From contig JAZOBE010000014.1 in NCBI GenBank assembly GCA_045595785.1, positions 62,001 to 126,000 on the forward strand: a stretch of DNA of 64,000 nucleotides, given 5' to 3'. The DNA is from SFLA01 sp045595785. Lineage in GTDB: Bacteria; Bacillota; Clostridia; Oscillospirales; CAG-382. Shown here one piece after another: positions 51,097 through 59,937 of this stretch (position 1 is its first letter; each line of letters opens with the position of its first letter). A program made the position numbers and the translations under genes. The notes under the pieces were generated by a model. It saw only the letters and a program-made list of their open reading frames with translations. It did not search any database and was not told where the DNA came from.

Positions 51097-52434
51097 ATGT
51101 TTCAAAGTCTTGCAGAAAAAATGACGGGTGCTTTGAAGAAGTTCCGCAATAAGGGCAGACTTACCGAGGCCGACGTAAAGGCAGGTATGCGTGAAGTCAA
51201 GCTTGCTCTTCTTGAGGCGGACGTAAACTTCAAGGTAGTTAAGGATTTCGTTGCCAAAGTGTCCGAGCGTGCTGTGGGCGCGGACGTTATGCAAAGCCTT
51301 GTTCCCGCACAGCAAATAGTAAAGATAGTTAACGAAGAATTGGTTGCCTTAATGGGCGGAAGCAATTCCAAGCTTACCATATCCTCCGCACCTCCCACGG
51401 TAGTGCTTATGTGCGGTCTTCAGGGTAGCGGTAAGACCACCCATTGCGCAAAGCTTGCCCGTATGTATAAAAAGCAGGGCAAGAATCCTTTGCTTGTAGC
51501 CTGTGATATTTACCGTCCCGCCGCTATCGACCAGTTGAAGATAGTAGGTGAGCAGGCAGGCGTTCAGGTTTTTGAGCGAGGCACTCAGGACCCTGTAAAA
51601 ACCGCCCGTGAGGCGCTTGTACACGCCCGTAAGTACGGCCACGATATGGTCTTTGTGGATACGGCGGGCAGACTGCATATAGACGAAGTGCTTATGGCTG
51701 AATTAAAGCGCATAAGTGAAGAGGTCAACCCCACCGAGACTCTGTTGGTAGTAGATGCTATGACAGGTCAGGACGCCGTAAACGTTGCAGAGAGCTTTAA
51801 TAATCTGCTGGATATCACCGGTGTCATCCTCACCAAGCTGGACGGTGATACAAGAGGCGGTGCGGCACTTTCGGTAAGACACGTTACCGGCAAGCCCATT
51901 AAGTTTATCGGCGTGGGTGAAAAGATAGATAATATCGAGCCTTTCCATCCTGACAGAATGGCGTCCCGTATACTCGGTATGGGTGACGTGCTGTCCCTTA
52001 TCGAAAAGGCAGAGCAGCAGTTTGACGAAAAGAAGGCGGCGGAGCTTGAGAAAAAGTTTCTTGAGTCCTCCTTTACCTTGGACGATTATCTGGACCAGTT
52101 CAGACAGATCAAAAACATGGGCAGCATGGAGCAGCTTCTTGGCATGATGCCGGGAATAAAGCCTTCCCAGCTCAAGGATGCACAGATCGATGAGAGACAG
52201 ATAGCTCGTATGGAAGGTATAATCCTTTCCATGACTCCCAAGGAGAGGGCAAAGCCGGATATAATAAACTCTTCCCGTAAAAAGCGTATAGCCGCAGGCT
52301 GCGGCAGACCCGTGGAGGAGGTAAACCGTCTGCTTAAGCAGTACGAGCAGGTAAACAAGCTTATGAAGCAGATGGCAAAGCAGCAGACCGGAAAAGGCAG
52401 TAAAAAAATGCGTTTCGGCAACTTTGGATTTTAA
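51097..52434 (+). CDS. ffh: Signal recognition particle protein Ffh
   Basis: 446 aa. N-domain helices are followed by G1 GLQGSGKTTHCAKL, DTAGR, and TKLDGDTRGG. The Met-rich M-domain closes with motifs GMMPGI and KMRFGNFGF. It binds signal sequences and 4.5S RNA and targets ribosomes to FtsY. The start is ATG at 51097 with GGGAG upstream. It is coupled to ylxM. The rpsP-trmD genes follow after about 170 bp. Confidence 0.97.
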   Translation: MFQSLAEKMTGALKKFRNKGRLTEADVKAGMREVKLALLEADVNFKVVKDFVAKVSERAVGADVMQSLVPAQQIVKIVNEELVALMGGSNSKLTISSAPPTVVLMCGLQGSGKTTHCAKLARMYKKQGKNPLLVACDIYRPAAIDQLKIVGEQAGVQVFERGTQDPVKTAREALVHARKYGHDMVFVDTAGRLHIDEVLMAELKRISEEVNPTETLLVVDAMTGQDAVNVAESFNNLLDITGVILTKLDGDTRGGAALSVRHVTGKPIKFIGVGEKIDNIEPFHPDRMASRILGMGDVLSLIEKAEQQFDEKKAAELEKKFLESSFTLDDYLDQFRQIKNMGSMEQLLGMMPGIKPSQLKDAQIDERQIARMEGIILSMTPKERAKPDIINSSRKKRIAAGCGRPVEEVNRLLKQYEQVNKLMKQMAKQQTGKGSKKMRFGNFGF

Positions 52435-52435
52435 T

Positions 52436-52545
52436 ATTCACCCCACAAAAGGTTTTTTGGACACTGTAGGTGTTTCACGAAACACCCCTACAGACAAAGC
52501 ATATCACGAAAAAACGCTTTTGCGGGGACCCCGAAATACTCACGC
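52436..52545 (+). repeat. Intergenic repeat element after ffh
   Basis: Begins ACCCCACAAAAGG two bases after the ffh stop and contains a CTGTAGG/CCTACAG hairpin, then AAAAAACGCTTTTGCGGGG. Related elements lie at about 15607-15660 (-), 57498-57575 and 62685-62780. The remaining bases to 52600 are A-rich with a possible weak promoter (TTAACT-16-TAAAAT). Confidence 0.6.
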
Positions 52546-52607
52546 CCACAATTAACTTAAAAAATAAAAAAATTAAAATAAAACAACCTTATTGGAGGAA
52601 AAACATC

Positions 52608-52850
52608 ATGGCAGTAAAAATCAGACTCAGAAGAATGGGCGCAAAGAAGGCTCCCTTTTACAGAGTAGTAGTAGCAGACTCTCGCTACCCCAGAAACGGT
52701 AGATTTATCGAAGAGATCGGTTATTATGATCCTATGAAGGAACCTGCAGAGATCAAGATCGACGGCGACAAGGCTAAGGATTGGATCTCCAAGGGCGCAC
52801 AGCCTACCGATACCGTCAGAGCACTTCTCAAGAAGACCGGCGTACAGTAA
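52608..52850 (+). CDS. rpsP: 30S ribosomal protein S16
   Basis: 80 aa, complete S16: VKIRLRRMGAKKAPFYRVVVADSR at the start (signature), with FIEEIGYYDP, and VRALLKKTG. The ATG at 52608 has GGAGG 8 nt upstream. First gene of rpsP-khpA-rimM-trmD, the standard Firmicutes order; rplS, often fifth, is elsewhere in this genome (1389-1730). Confidence 0.98.
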   Translation: MAVKIRLRRMGAKKAPFYRVVVADSRYPRNGRFIEEIGYYDPMKEPAEIKIDGDKAKDWISKGAQPTDTVRALLKKTGVQ

Positions 52851-52923
52851 GACACCGTATATTTCGCGGGGCGGAACAACCGCCCCACGGATCAGTGCCG
52901 ATTATTGAAAGGAAGGTCATCTG

Positions 52924-53154
52924 ATGAAGCAGACACTTATCGACATCGCTTCCGCTATTGTGGAGCATCCCGAGCAGGTGGCAGTGTCCGAGAAAGTCAG
53001 CGGTGATACGGTTATACTTGAGCTTTCCGTTGCCAAGTCCGATATGGGCAAGGTTATCGGCCGCGGCGGCAGAATCGCAAAGTGCATACGCGTGGTTATG
53101 CGTGCGGCTGCAGCCAAGGAAAACAAACGTGTTATCGTAGATATTGTTGACTAA
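52924..53154 (+). CDS. khpA: KH-domain RNA-binding protein KhpA
   Basis: 76 aa KH protein (YlqC). The RNA-contact loop is VIGRGGRIAKCIR, and the flanking strands ILELSVAKSDMGK and RVIVDIVD complete one KH fold. KhpA works with KhpB in cell elongation and sRNA binding in streptococci. Its TAA overlaps the rimM ATG (TAATG). Confidence 0.95.
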   Translation: MKQTLIDIASAIVEHPEQVAVSEKVSGDTVILELSVAKSDMGKVIGRGGRIAKCIRVVMRAAAAKENKRVIVDIVD

Positions 53155-53654
53155 TGAAAAGATTTCTCGAAGCCGGCAGGCTCAATTCACCCAGAGGTAT
53201 TAAAGGTGAGCTTAAGTTCTCCTGCTGGTGCGACAGCCCGGATTTTCTTGACGGAGTGGAATATCTCTATCTGGACCCCAAGGGCGAAAAAAGACTTAAG
53301 ATAGTTTTATACCGTCCCAACATTCCCTCCATTATCTTTGAGGGATATGAGGACAGGACCGCCTGTGCGGTGCTTACCGGCAGAACGGTTTATTTTGATC
53401 GTTACGACCCTGCTCTTCCCGGGGACGTAATTTATAATGACGACCTTATCGGTCTCCCCGTATTTGAGGCGGACAGCGGTGAGCCTATCGGCGAGCTTAA
53501 GCGTATTGACGAGACCATTGGCGGATTTTTGTATTATATCGCAGGGGAAGACAAAGAATATCTTATGCCCGCGGTGGACAGATATATAGTGTCCGTCGAC
53601 GTTGAGAAGGGCATTCACGTCCATGTGGACGAAGGACTCAGGATAGGAAGCTGA
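53154..53654 (+). CDS. rimM: Ribosome maturation factor RimM
   Basis: 166 aa. The N-terminal beta-barrel opens EAGRLNSPRGIKGELKF, and the PRC-barrel part has NDDLIGLPVFEADSGEPIGEL and EYLMPAVDRYI. RimM helps assemble the 3' domain of the 30S via S19. Coupled to khpA by overlap and followed 5 nt later by trmD. Confidence 0.95.
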   Translation: MKRFLEAGRLNSPRGIKGELKFSCWCDSPDFLDGVEYLYLDPKGEKRLKIVLYRPNIPSIIFEGYEDRTACAVLTGRTVYFDRYDPALPGDVIYNDDLIGLPVFEADSGEPIGELKRIDETIGGFLYYIAGEDKEYLMPAVDRYIVSVDVEKGIHVHVDEGLRIGS

Positions 53655-53659
53655 TATTT

Positions 53660-54352
53660 TTGCATTACGAGATATTGACGCTGTTCCCCGATATGCTGGA
53701 TAATTATTTTAACACCAGTATTATCGGCAGAGCACGCGCTAAAGGTATTTTCACACTTAATACAAACGATATCAGAGCGTATACCAAGGATAAGCACCGC
53801 CGTGTGGACGATTCTCCCTACGGCGGCGGCTTTGGTCTTGTTATGGCGTGTCAGCCTATAGTGGATTGTATCCGCGCTGTAAAAAGCAACCTTAAGGGAA
53901 GCGTAAGAACCATATACTTTTCCCCTCAGGGCAGTCTGTTTACCCAGCAAAAGGCAAAAGAGCTTTTACAGTACGATAATCTCATTCTTTTGTGCGGTCA
54001 TTATGAGGGCATTGACGAACGGGTTATCGAGCTGGAGATAGACGAGGAGATATCTATAGGCGATTACGTTCTCACCGGCGGTGAAATAGCGGCGGAAATA
54101 GTGGTTGACGCCACTGCACGTCTGCTTGACGGTGTGCTTAAAGATCCCGAGTGTTATGAAAAAGAGAGCTTGTCGGACGGGTTGCTGGAATATCCCCAGT
54201 ATACACGCCCCAGAGTTTTTGAAGGACTTGAGGTGCCCGAGGTGCTTGTAAACGGCAATCATGCCGAGATAAAAAAGTGGCAGGCAGAGCAATCCTTGCT
54301 CCGCACCAAGCGTAAGCGCCCGGACCTTATCCGTAAGGAAAACGAGGAATAG
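53660..54352 (+). CDS. trmD: tRNA (guanine-37-N1)-methyltransferase
   Basis: 230 aa SPOUT methyltransferase making m1G37. MHYEILTLFPDM is the N-terminus, and the knot has LLCGHYEGIDERV, then EISIGDYVLTGGE and YTRPRVFEG. The start is TTG at 53660 with AGGAAG 9 nt upstream; it matches the family N-terminus. It is followed 4 nt later by an envelope membrane gene rather than rplS. Confidence 0.96.
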   Translation: MHYEILTLFPDMLDNYFNTSIIGRARAKGIFTLNTNDIRAYTKDKHRRVDDSPYGGGFGLVMACQPIVDCIRAVKSNLKGSVRTIYFSPQGSLFTQQKAKELLQYDNLILLCGHYEGIDERVIELEIDEEISIGDYVLTGGEIAAEIVVDATARLLDGVLKDPECYEKESLSDGLLEYPQYTRPRVFEGLEVPEVLVNGNHAEIKKWQAEQSLLRTKRKRPDLIRKENEE

Positions 54353-54356
54353 AAAA

Positions 54357-56126
54357 ATGGCAGGACGCGGCAAAATCGGCTCGTATTTTTCACGGCTCTT
54401 GGGCGGGAGCCGTATTTGGTCGCGCCTTTTTCCTGATACGGGCATATACGCAGGTGGAAAAAACGGCGGTATCTTAAAAGAAGACGCTCTGCTTTCCGGC
54501 GGTATGCTCGGTTCTTTATATAATAAGCTTTCAGGCGTCACCGAAAAAGCACGTGCTTTTCTGGCGGCTTTTGCAGAGGATAGCCGTGTTCTCAAGCGTC
54601 CGGCTGCTTTTTGCAGAGGAATTCTGGATACCTCTGTGGGAAGTGTCGGAGTATTTTTGTTTTTTATCGGGCTGTATTCCGCAGCGGCGTTTTTAATAAA
54701 GCTGTATGCGGACAGAAGCGTGGACATGCTTGACCCTGTATATTCTGCGGTCATTGCGTTTATAGGTCTTGTGCTTATGCCCGTACGCAGAAGTCTGCTG
54801 GGTTGCATCCGCAGCGGACCTTTAACTTCGTATATTACAGAGGAGATGTTGGCTGTCAGTCCCTTCGCTTTGGACACGGAGGTGCCTGCGTCCAAGCATA
54901 TCGGCTGGGCGGTGCTGTTGGGCACAGTAGGCGGTATTGCGGGATTTTTTGTTTCTCCTCTTCATATAGTTTTGGCTTTACTTGCCTTGATAGGAATCGC
55001 CGTCGTGCTTTATTCTCCTGAGGGTGGCTTGTACGTGTCAGTGTTCCTTTTGCCGTTTGCTTCGCCTTGGATATCTGCGGCAGTTGCCTTGCTTGCGTCT
55101 GTAAGCTATATCTGCAAGTCGCTTATCGGCAAACGTAATTTTTATCTCACCGCGGCAGACGTTTTTGCGTTTATGTTTATGATATCCATTGCGGTGGCAG
55201 GTATCGTAACTCCTTTTGCATACAAGGAAACTCTTCACATGGTTATAACGCTGGGCGCGTTGTACCTGCTTTGCTCAAACCTTATGCGAAGCGGTCAACA
55301 GCTGTCCCGTCTTATGAGCGCGGTCAACAGCGGATTGCTCATTCTTTCGCTGTGCTGTATATTCTCTTCTCTTTTCGGCGGAGAGTTGGGAGGATTGGGT
55401 GCATATATTGGCAGTAAAAGTGCTTATTCGTTTATGCTTCCCGTTTTGCTTCCTGCGGCACTTTGTACCGCGTTCAACAAAGGCTTTTTCTCCTCAGGCA
55501 CGGTGTGCTGCCTTACCGTTTATACAGCGGTGGCGCTTACCTTTTCCGAGTGGATGTATCTTACCGCTATTGGTGTTACGGCGCTGTTCCTGCTGTCATG
55601 CTTCCGCAAGCGTATCGGTATAATTTTCGGTGCGCTTCTTTCTGCAGGTGCAGTAATGGTGCTTTTCGCAACCGGAATAATAAAAGGTGATATGTATATT
55701 CCCGCTTTCGGCTCTTCCGGCGCCGCAGACACTATGCTTAAATACGGTCTGTACGGAATAGGCTTTGGCAAGGAAGCGTTCCTTTTCGCCTTCAGAAGCG
55801 CCGGCTACGGTGAGGCGGTTAAAACGGATCTGTTTGCCGCGTTGGTCATCGCAGGCGGATGGCTTGCCGTAGTACTGTTTGGAATCGCAGTTTTACTTTT
55901 ATTAAGAAGAGGGCTTTACGCCGTGTCCGGAAAAATGCACGGTGTATCGAGATTTTCTTCCTCTGCCGCTCTTGTCTTATTCTGTACGCTGATACTCAGC
56001 GGCGCTATTGGCGGAATGTGGCAGAACCCTGCAATAATAATGATGTTTGCCGTTATGTGCGGCGCTTTAAGCGGTTTACCGCGAATATATGAAAGAGAGG
56101 TAGGACAGGATAATGAAGAAATTTAA
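54357..56126 (+). CDS. Polytopic membrane protein, O-antigen-ligase/Wzy-like
   Basis: 589 aa. After a soluble N-terminus of about 100 residues, with a Lys/Arg-rich segment, there are about 11-12 hydrophobic segments and a large loop near 470-500 (TGIIKGDMYIPAFGSSGAAD). The layout resembles O-antigen ligase/polymerase proteins. No signature was certain. It begins 4 nt after trmD and its end overlaps the DUF4330 gene by 14 nt, so it is in the same operon. A role in making a surface polymer is inferred. Confidence 0.7.
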   Translation: MAGRGKIGSYFSRLLGGSRIWSRLFPDTGIYAGGKNGGILKEDALLSGGMLGSLYNKLSGVTEKARAFLAAFAEDSRVLKRPAAFCRGILDTSVGSVGVFLFFIGLYSAAAFLIKLYADRSVDMLDPVYSAVIAFIGLVLMPVRRSLLGCIRSGPLTSYITEEMLAVSPFALDTEVPASKHIGWAVLLGTVGGIAGFFVSPLHIVLALLALIGIAVVLYSPEGGLYVSVFLLPFASPWISAAVALLASVSYICKSLIGKRNFYLTAADVFAFMFMISIAVAGIVTPFAYKETLHMVITLGALYLLCSNLMRSGQQLSRLMSAVNSGLLILSLCCIFSSLFGGELGGLGAYIGSKSAYSFMLPVLLPAALCTAFNKGFFSSGTVCCLTVYTAVALTFSEWMYLTAIGVTALFLLSCFRKRIGIIFGALLSAGAVMVLFATGIIKGDMYIPAFGSSGAADTMLKYGLYGIGFGKEAFLFAFRSAGYGEAVKTDLFAALVIAGGWLAVVLFGIAVLLLLRRGLYAVSGKMHGVSRFSSSAALVLFCTLILSGAIGGMWQNPAIIMMFAVMCGALSGLPRIYEREVGQDNEEI

Positions 56127-56601
56127 TAAAAAGATATTCAATTCTCTTGATATGATAATTATCTTGGTCTTTGCCGCCCTCTTTGTCGGTCTTGCCGTAA
56201 AGAACTTTACCGGTGCATCCAAGGTGGACGAGGTAATTACCGTTACTATCACCGCAGACCGTGTGCCTGACGGGATCATTCCCGAAATCAATGAGGGAGA
56301 TAAGCTTTATACTGAATCCGGTGAGCTTATCGGCACCGTGACCAAGATGTATACCGTTCAGGCTACCGAAATATTTGAGGATACCCGTGTTGACAGCGGC
56401 AATCGTTGGCCGTTGGTAACAGTTGACGTGCCTGATCACAGCCGTATGGTAATAACCCTTTCCGTTAATGCAGAGGCGGATGACCGCGGATATTCCGTTC
56501 ACGGCGTTGACGTTAAAGTTAACGGCGACGTTACGTTTTACGTAAACGGCTTCCACGCAGACGGATATTTTTCATCTATCGCAGGAGGTGACAGCAAATG
56601 A
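56113..56601 (+). CDS. DUF4330-family protein, copy 1
   Basis: 162 aa. One N-terminal membrane helix (about 12-30) and an outer beta-rich domain with VDEVITVTITADRVPDGII and GDKLYTESGELIGTVTKM. This matches the DUF4330 family, found beside polysaccharide polymerase-like genes in clostridia. It overlaps the upstream gene by 14 nt and its paralogue by 4 nt. Function unknown; an accessory to surface-polymer export is an inference. Confidence 0.78.
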   Translation: MKKFNKKIFNSLDMIIILVFAALFVGLAVKNFTGASKVDEVITVTITADRVPDGIIPEINEGDKLYTESGELIGTVTKMYTVQATEIFEDTRVDSGNRWPLVTVDVPDHSRMVITLSVNAEADDRGYSVHGVDVKVNGDVTFYVNGFHADGYFSSIAGGDSK

Positions 56602-57137
56602 AAAACAACACTAAATCAAGTGCAAAAAAGTTTAATTTGCTGGATCTTGTCATAATAATCCTGCTGGCGGCAATAATACTCGGCGCCTTCTTCCGTACCG
56701 ATATAATCCGTCTTATTTCCGGCGAGGAAACGGTAACAATGGAAATAACCTTTGAGACCGAGCCTGTTTCCACCTTGTATTACGGATATTTTGCCGAAGG
56801 AGATAAGTTCTATCTTTCGGATACGGATATGCTTTTAGGTCTCGTAAGCGGACTTTCCAAGACCTTGGCTCCCGTTATGGTACAAATGGATGACGGCAGC
56901 TATGAGGAGGACGTTGAGCTGGAGCGCAGCGTGATATCGGGTACTATCACCGTAAACGGTTACCTGCGTGACGGTGTGTTCTCTCTTTCGGACGGAACCA
57001 TTATTTCCGCAGGAGACACGCTTTTAGCAGAGGGTAAGCTTATTGCCTGCAAAATAACCGTGGTTTCCGTGACCCGTGTTGACATCACCGATAACGTGTC
57101 TGTTTCCGACCAAGTGAATTCGGAAGTATCAAAATAA
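56598..57137 (+). CDS. DUF4330-family protein, copy 2
   Basis: 179 aa paralogue of copy 1: a membrane helix (about 15-33), then GDKFYLSDTDMLLGLVSGLS, a counterpart of GDKLYTESGELIGTVTKM, and ITVNGYLRDGVFSLSDGTIISAGD. Tandem duplication followed by divergence is likely. ATGA overlap with copy 1. The operon trmD-polymerase-like-DUF4330-DUF4330 ends here, just before the ptsH promoter. Confidence 0.78.
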   Translation: MKNNTKSSAKKFNLLDLVIIILLAAIILGAFFRTDIIRLISGEETVTMEITFETEPVSTLYYGYFAEGDKFYLSDTDMLLGLVSGLSKTLAPVMVQMDDGSYEEDVELERSVISGTITVNGYLRDGVFSLSDGTIISAGDTLLAEGKLIACKITVVSVTRVDITDNVSVSDQVNSEVSK

Positions 57138-57140
57138 TGC

Positions 57141-57169
57141 TTGACAATAAGCACTTTTGCAATTATAAT
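57141..57169 (+). promoter_or_regulatory. Promoter of ptsH
   Basis: TTGACA (57141-57146), 17-bp spacer, TATAAT (57164-57169). Confidence 0.9.
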
Positions 57170-57207
57170 ATATATATTATTTAGATGTTTTACGGAGGAA
57201 AATAAAT

Positions 57208-57471
57208 ATGCTTTCAAAGGAGATTACATTGGTAAACAGCGTGGGACTTCACGCCCGCCCTGCTACTTTCTTTATACAGAAAGCAAATTCATACAGATGC
57301 TCCGTTTGGATAGAGAACAATTCCCGCCGCGCTAACGCAAAGAGTCTGCTTGGCGTCCTTTCCCTCGGCGTCCGCCAGGGAGATTCTGTTACCCTTATCG
57401 CAGACGGTATTGATGAGAATGAGGCTATCGAGGGTCTCTGCGCGCTCATACTCAGCGGCTTTGCAAACTAA
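57208..57471 (+). CDS. ptsH: HPr phosphocarrier protein
   Basis: 87 aa. His15 in SVGLHARPAT is the PEP-phosphotransferase site, and Ser46 in NAKSLLGVLSLG is the HPrK/P regulatory site. Both are at the canonical numbers, so it is a true HPr, not Crh. It has its own promoter and GGAGG. ptsI is not adjacent. The Asn/Arg cluster IENNSRRAN before Ser46 is variable. Role: carbon regulation and sugar uptake. Confidence 0.92.
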   Translation: MLSKEITLVNSVGLHARPATFFIQKANSYRCSVWIENNSRRANAKSLLGVLSLGVRQGDSVTLIADGIDENEAIEGLCALILSGFAN

Positions 57472-57497
57472 AGCGCAAAATATTGTAACGTCATCTC

Positions 57498-57575
57498 AAT
57501 TGTAGGGGAGGGGCTTTTGGGTCCCCCGATGATGCAAAAGCATTTTTCGGGGCGCTCTTTCCCCTCCCTGCTTTC
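57498..57575 (+). repeat. Nested inverted-repeat element after ptsH
   Basis: Starts TGTAGGGGAGGGGCTT and ends CCCCTCCCT. Three nested arms: GGGAGGGG/CCCCTCCC, CCCCCGA/TCGGGG and ATGC/GCAT around AAAA. A part, reversed, matches the AAAAAACGCTTTTGCGGGG segment at 52510. It may also terminate ptsH. Confidence 0.65.
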
Positions 57576-57592
57576 TTTTTAACGGTGTGGTT

Positions 57593-59398
57593 ATGACAAA
57601 AGAACAATTACTTGAAAAAGCGCGCCTGCTTCCTGCCACTCCCGGCGTGTATATTATGCGTTCGGCGGCGGGTAAGGTAATATACGTGGGCAAATCCAAA
57701 GCGCTGTGCAACCGCGTCAGCTCATATTTTGCACAGACGCATACGGGCAAGACTGCGCGTATGGTAGCATCTGCCCGTGATTTTGAGGTGTATCATACCG
57801 CCACCGAATTAGAGGCGTTACTGCTGGAGAATTCCTTTATCAAGCAGTATATGCCCAGATACAATATAAAGCTTAAGGATTCATCGGGTTATCCTTATCT
57901 TAAAATAACAGACGAGGAATATCCCCGTCTTGTTACGGTGTATAAGCGTGAGGACGACAGATCCCGTTATTTCGGCCCGTTTTCATCATACGTTGTCGCC
58001 AGAAATATTGCGGATACCGCACGCCGCACCTTTGGTATTCCCACCTGCAACCGTGTTTTCCCCAAGGATATTGGCAAGGGCAGACCCTGCCTTAACGCGC
58101 AGATCGGACTTTGCGTTGCGCCCTGCTCGGGAAATATCAAAGCAGAGGAATATAAAGAGATTTTTTCAAACGCCGCCCGTTTTTTGAACGGGGAATATTC
58201 TTTTCTCATAAAAGAGCTTACGGAAAAAATGAACTCTGCCGCAGAGGATATGTATTACGAGCGTGCGGCAAAATACCGTGACCAGATAAACGCGGTAAAA
58301 AAGCTGGGAGATAAACAGCATATTGTCGGCGCTCCGGATTTTGAGGGCGATTTTATCGGTGTTTATCGTGATGATCTCGGCTCAGCCGTAAACCTTTTCT
58401 TCGTCCGCCACGGCGCTATTGCAGACAGAGAGTGTCTGTTTTTCGGCGCGGATGAGATATTGGATTCAGGCACGCTGGTGTCTTTGCTTCAGCGTTTGTA
58501 TACACTGCGCGGATATATTCCTGCGGATATCTATACGGCATTCGAGATGGATGACGGAGACACCGAATTGTTTGAAGCGTGGGCGAAGGAGTTTTCGGGT
58601 CTTAAAATCACTATGCATATTACCCGCAGAGGGGACAAAAAAATACTTGCGGATATGGCTGTCACCAACGCAAAGGAATTGCTTTTACACAAGCGTAAAT
58701 CCGAGGAGAAGGATAACAACCTTCTTGCAAATCTTGCCGCGTTTTTGGGGCTCGAGGTGTTGCCTGAGCGTATTGAGGCGTTTGATATTTCAAATTCCGG
58801 TGAGGAGTATACCACCGCAGGTATGACGGTGCTTGTGGGCGGAAGATTTTCCAAAAAGCAGTACCGCACCTTTAATATCCGTACCGCCGCTCAAAACGAT
58901 TACGGGGCAACGGAGGAAGCACTTTCCCGCCGTTTTTCTCATACCGAGTGGGAGCTACCCGATCTTCTTTTAATGGATGGCGGTGCACAGCACGTAAACG
59001 TGGCAAAAAAGGTGCTGGCGGAAAAAGGGCTTTTGAATATTCCCGTTTTCGGCATGATAAAGGACGAGCATCACAAGACTCGTTCACTTACCGATGGAGA
59101 AAACGAAATAGGTCTTACCACACGGCAGGATCTGTTCGTGTTCATATACCGCATACAAGAGGAAGTACACCGCTTTTCTCTTGACAGAATGGATAAAAAA
59201 CGCAGAAAGTCTGTTAGCACCAGCTCTCTCACCGCCATAAAAGGGGTGGGGGAAAAGACTGCCGCAGCAATACTTGGCCACTTCGGCTCGTTCAAGGCGG
59301 TAAAGCAGGCAGACAAGGCAAGTCTTATGCAGGTAAAGGGCATAAGCGAAAAAACGGTGGACAATATTATCAGCTATTTTGAAGGAGATAAAAAATGA
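57593..59398 (+). CDS. uvrC: Excinuclease ABC subunit C
   Basis: 601 aa. The GIY-YIG nuclease domain is at the N-terminus (TPGVYIMRSAAGKVIYVGKS). A UvrB-binding UVR motif is at about 200-235, and the RNase H-like second nuclease has AFDISNSGEEYTTAGM and LLLMDGGAQHVN. Two helix-hairpin-helix motifs (GVGEKTAAAILGHFGS, VKGISEKTVDNII) end the protein. It makes both incisions in nucleotide excision repair. The ATG at 57593 is preceded only by a weak site. Its end overlaps rsmD by 4 nt. Confidence 0.96.
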   Translation: MTKEQLLEKARLLPATPGVYIMRSAAGKVIYVGKSKALCNRVSSYFAQTHTGKTARMVASARDFEVYHTATELEALLLENSFIKQYMPRYNIKLKDSSGYPYLKITDEEYPRLVTVYKREDDRSRYFGPFSSYVVARNIADTARRTFGIPTCNRVFPKDIGKGRPCLNAQIGLCVAPCSGNIKAEEYKEIFSNAARFLNGEYSFLIKELTEKMNSAAEDMYYERAAKYRDQINAVKKLGDKQHIVGAPDFEGDFIGVYRDDLGSAVNLFFVRHGAIADRECLFFGADEILDSGTLVSLLQRLYTLRGYIPADIYTAFEMDDGDTELFEAWAKEFSGLKITMHITRRGDKKILADMAVTNAKELLLHKRKSEEKDNNLLANLAAFLGLEVLPERIEAFDISNSGEEYTTAGMTVLVGGRFSKKQYRTFNIRTAAQNDYGATEEALSRRFSHTEWELPDLLLMDGGAQHVNVAKKVLAEKGLLNIPVFGMIKDEHHKTRSLTDGENEIGLTTRQDLFVFIYRIQEEVHRFSLDRMDKKRRKSVSTSSLTAIKGVGEKTAAAILGHFGSFKAVKQADKASLMQVKGISEKTVDNIISYFEGDKK

Positions 59399-59937
59399 GA
59401 ATTATTACCGGAAAAGCCAGAGGCGCCCGTCTTACCACTCTTCCCGGCGAGGCAACTCGTCCCACGTCGGAAAAGGTAAAAGAGGCTATTTTTTCCGCAA
59501 TACAGTTTGATATAGGGGATAGAAAGGTGCTTGACCTTTTCGGCGGAAGCGGACAAATGGCGCTGGAAGCATTATCCAGAGGTGCGGAAAGCGCAGTTAT
59601 CGTAGATTCCTCCCGCGCCGCAACCGAGGTTATCCGTAACAACGCCGCAAAGACAAAATTACTGGCAGACTGCCGTATCGTCACTGCGGATTGGAAGGAT
59701 TATCTGCGTATGGCAGACGGAAAGAACACGTTTTCTCTTGTTTTCCTTGATCCGCCTTACAAAGAAGGCTTTGTTGACGAGATACTCAAGCGTATGTTTA
59801 CCACAAATATATTGGAGCAGGACTGTATCATAGTTGCAGAGACCGCCCCCGACGGAATTCCCGTTCCCCCCGATGGATGGGAATGCAAAGCATACCGCTA
59901 CGGAAGCGTCGCCGTAACCGTTATGAGAAGAGCGTAA
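59395..59937 (+). CDS. rsmD: 16S rRNA (guanine-966-N2)-methyltransferase RsmD
   Basis: 180 aa. The N-terminal RIITGKARGARLTTLPG and TRPTSEKVKEAIFSAI are the RsmD signature. SAM motif I is VLDLFGGSGQMALEA, and the catalytic motif IV LVFLDPPYKEG. It methylates G966. It starts within the uvrC stop (ATGA), and its TAA overlaps the coaD ATG. Confidence 0.95.
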   Translation: MRIITGKARGARLTTLPGEATRPTSEKVKEAIFSAIQFDIGDRKVLDLFGGSGQMALEALSRGAESAVIVDSSRAATEVIRNNAAKTKLLADCRIVTADWKDYLRMADGKNTFSLVFLDPPYKEGFVDEILKRMFTTNILEQDCIIVAETAPDGIPVPPDGWECKAYRYGSVAVTVMRRA

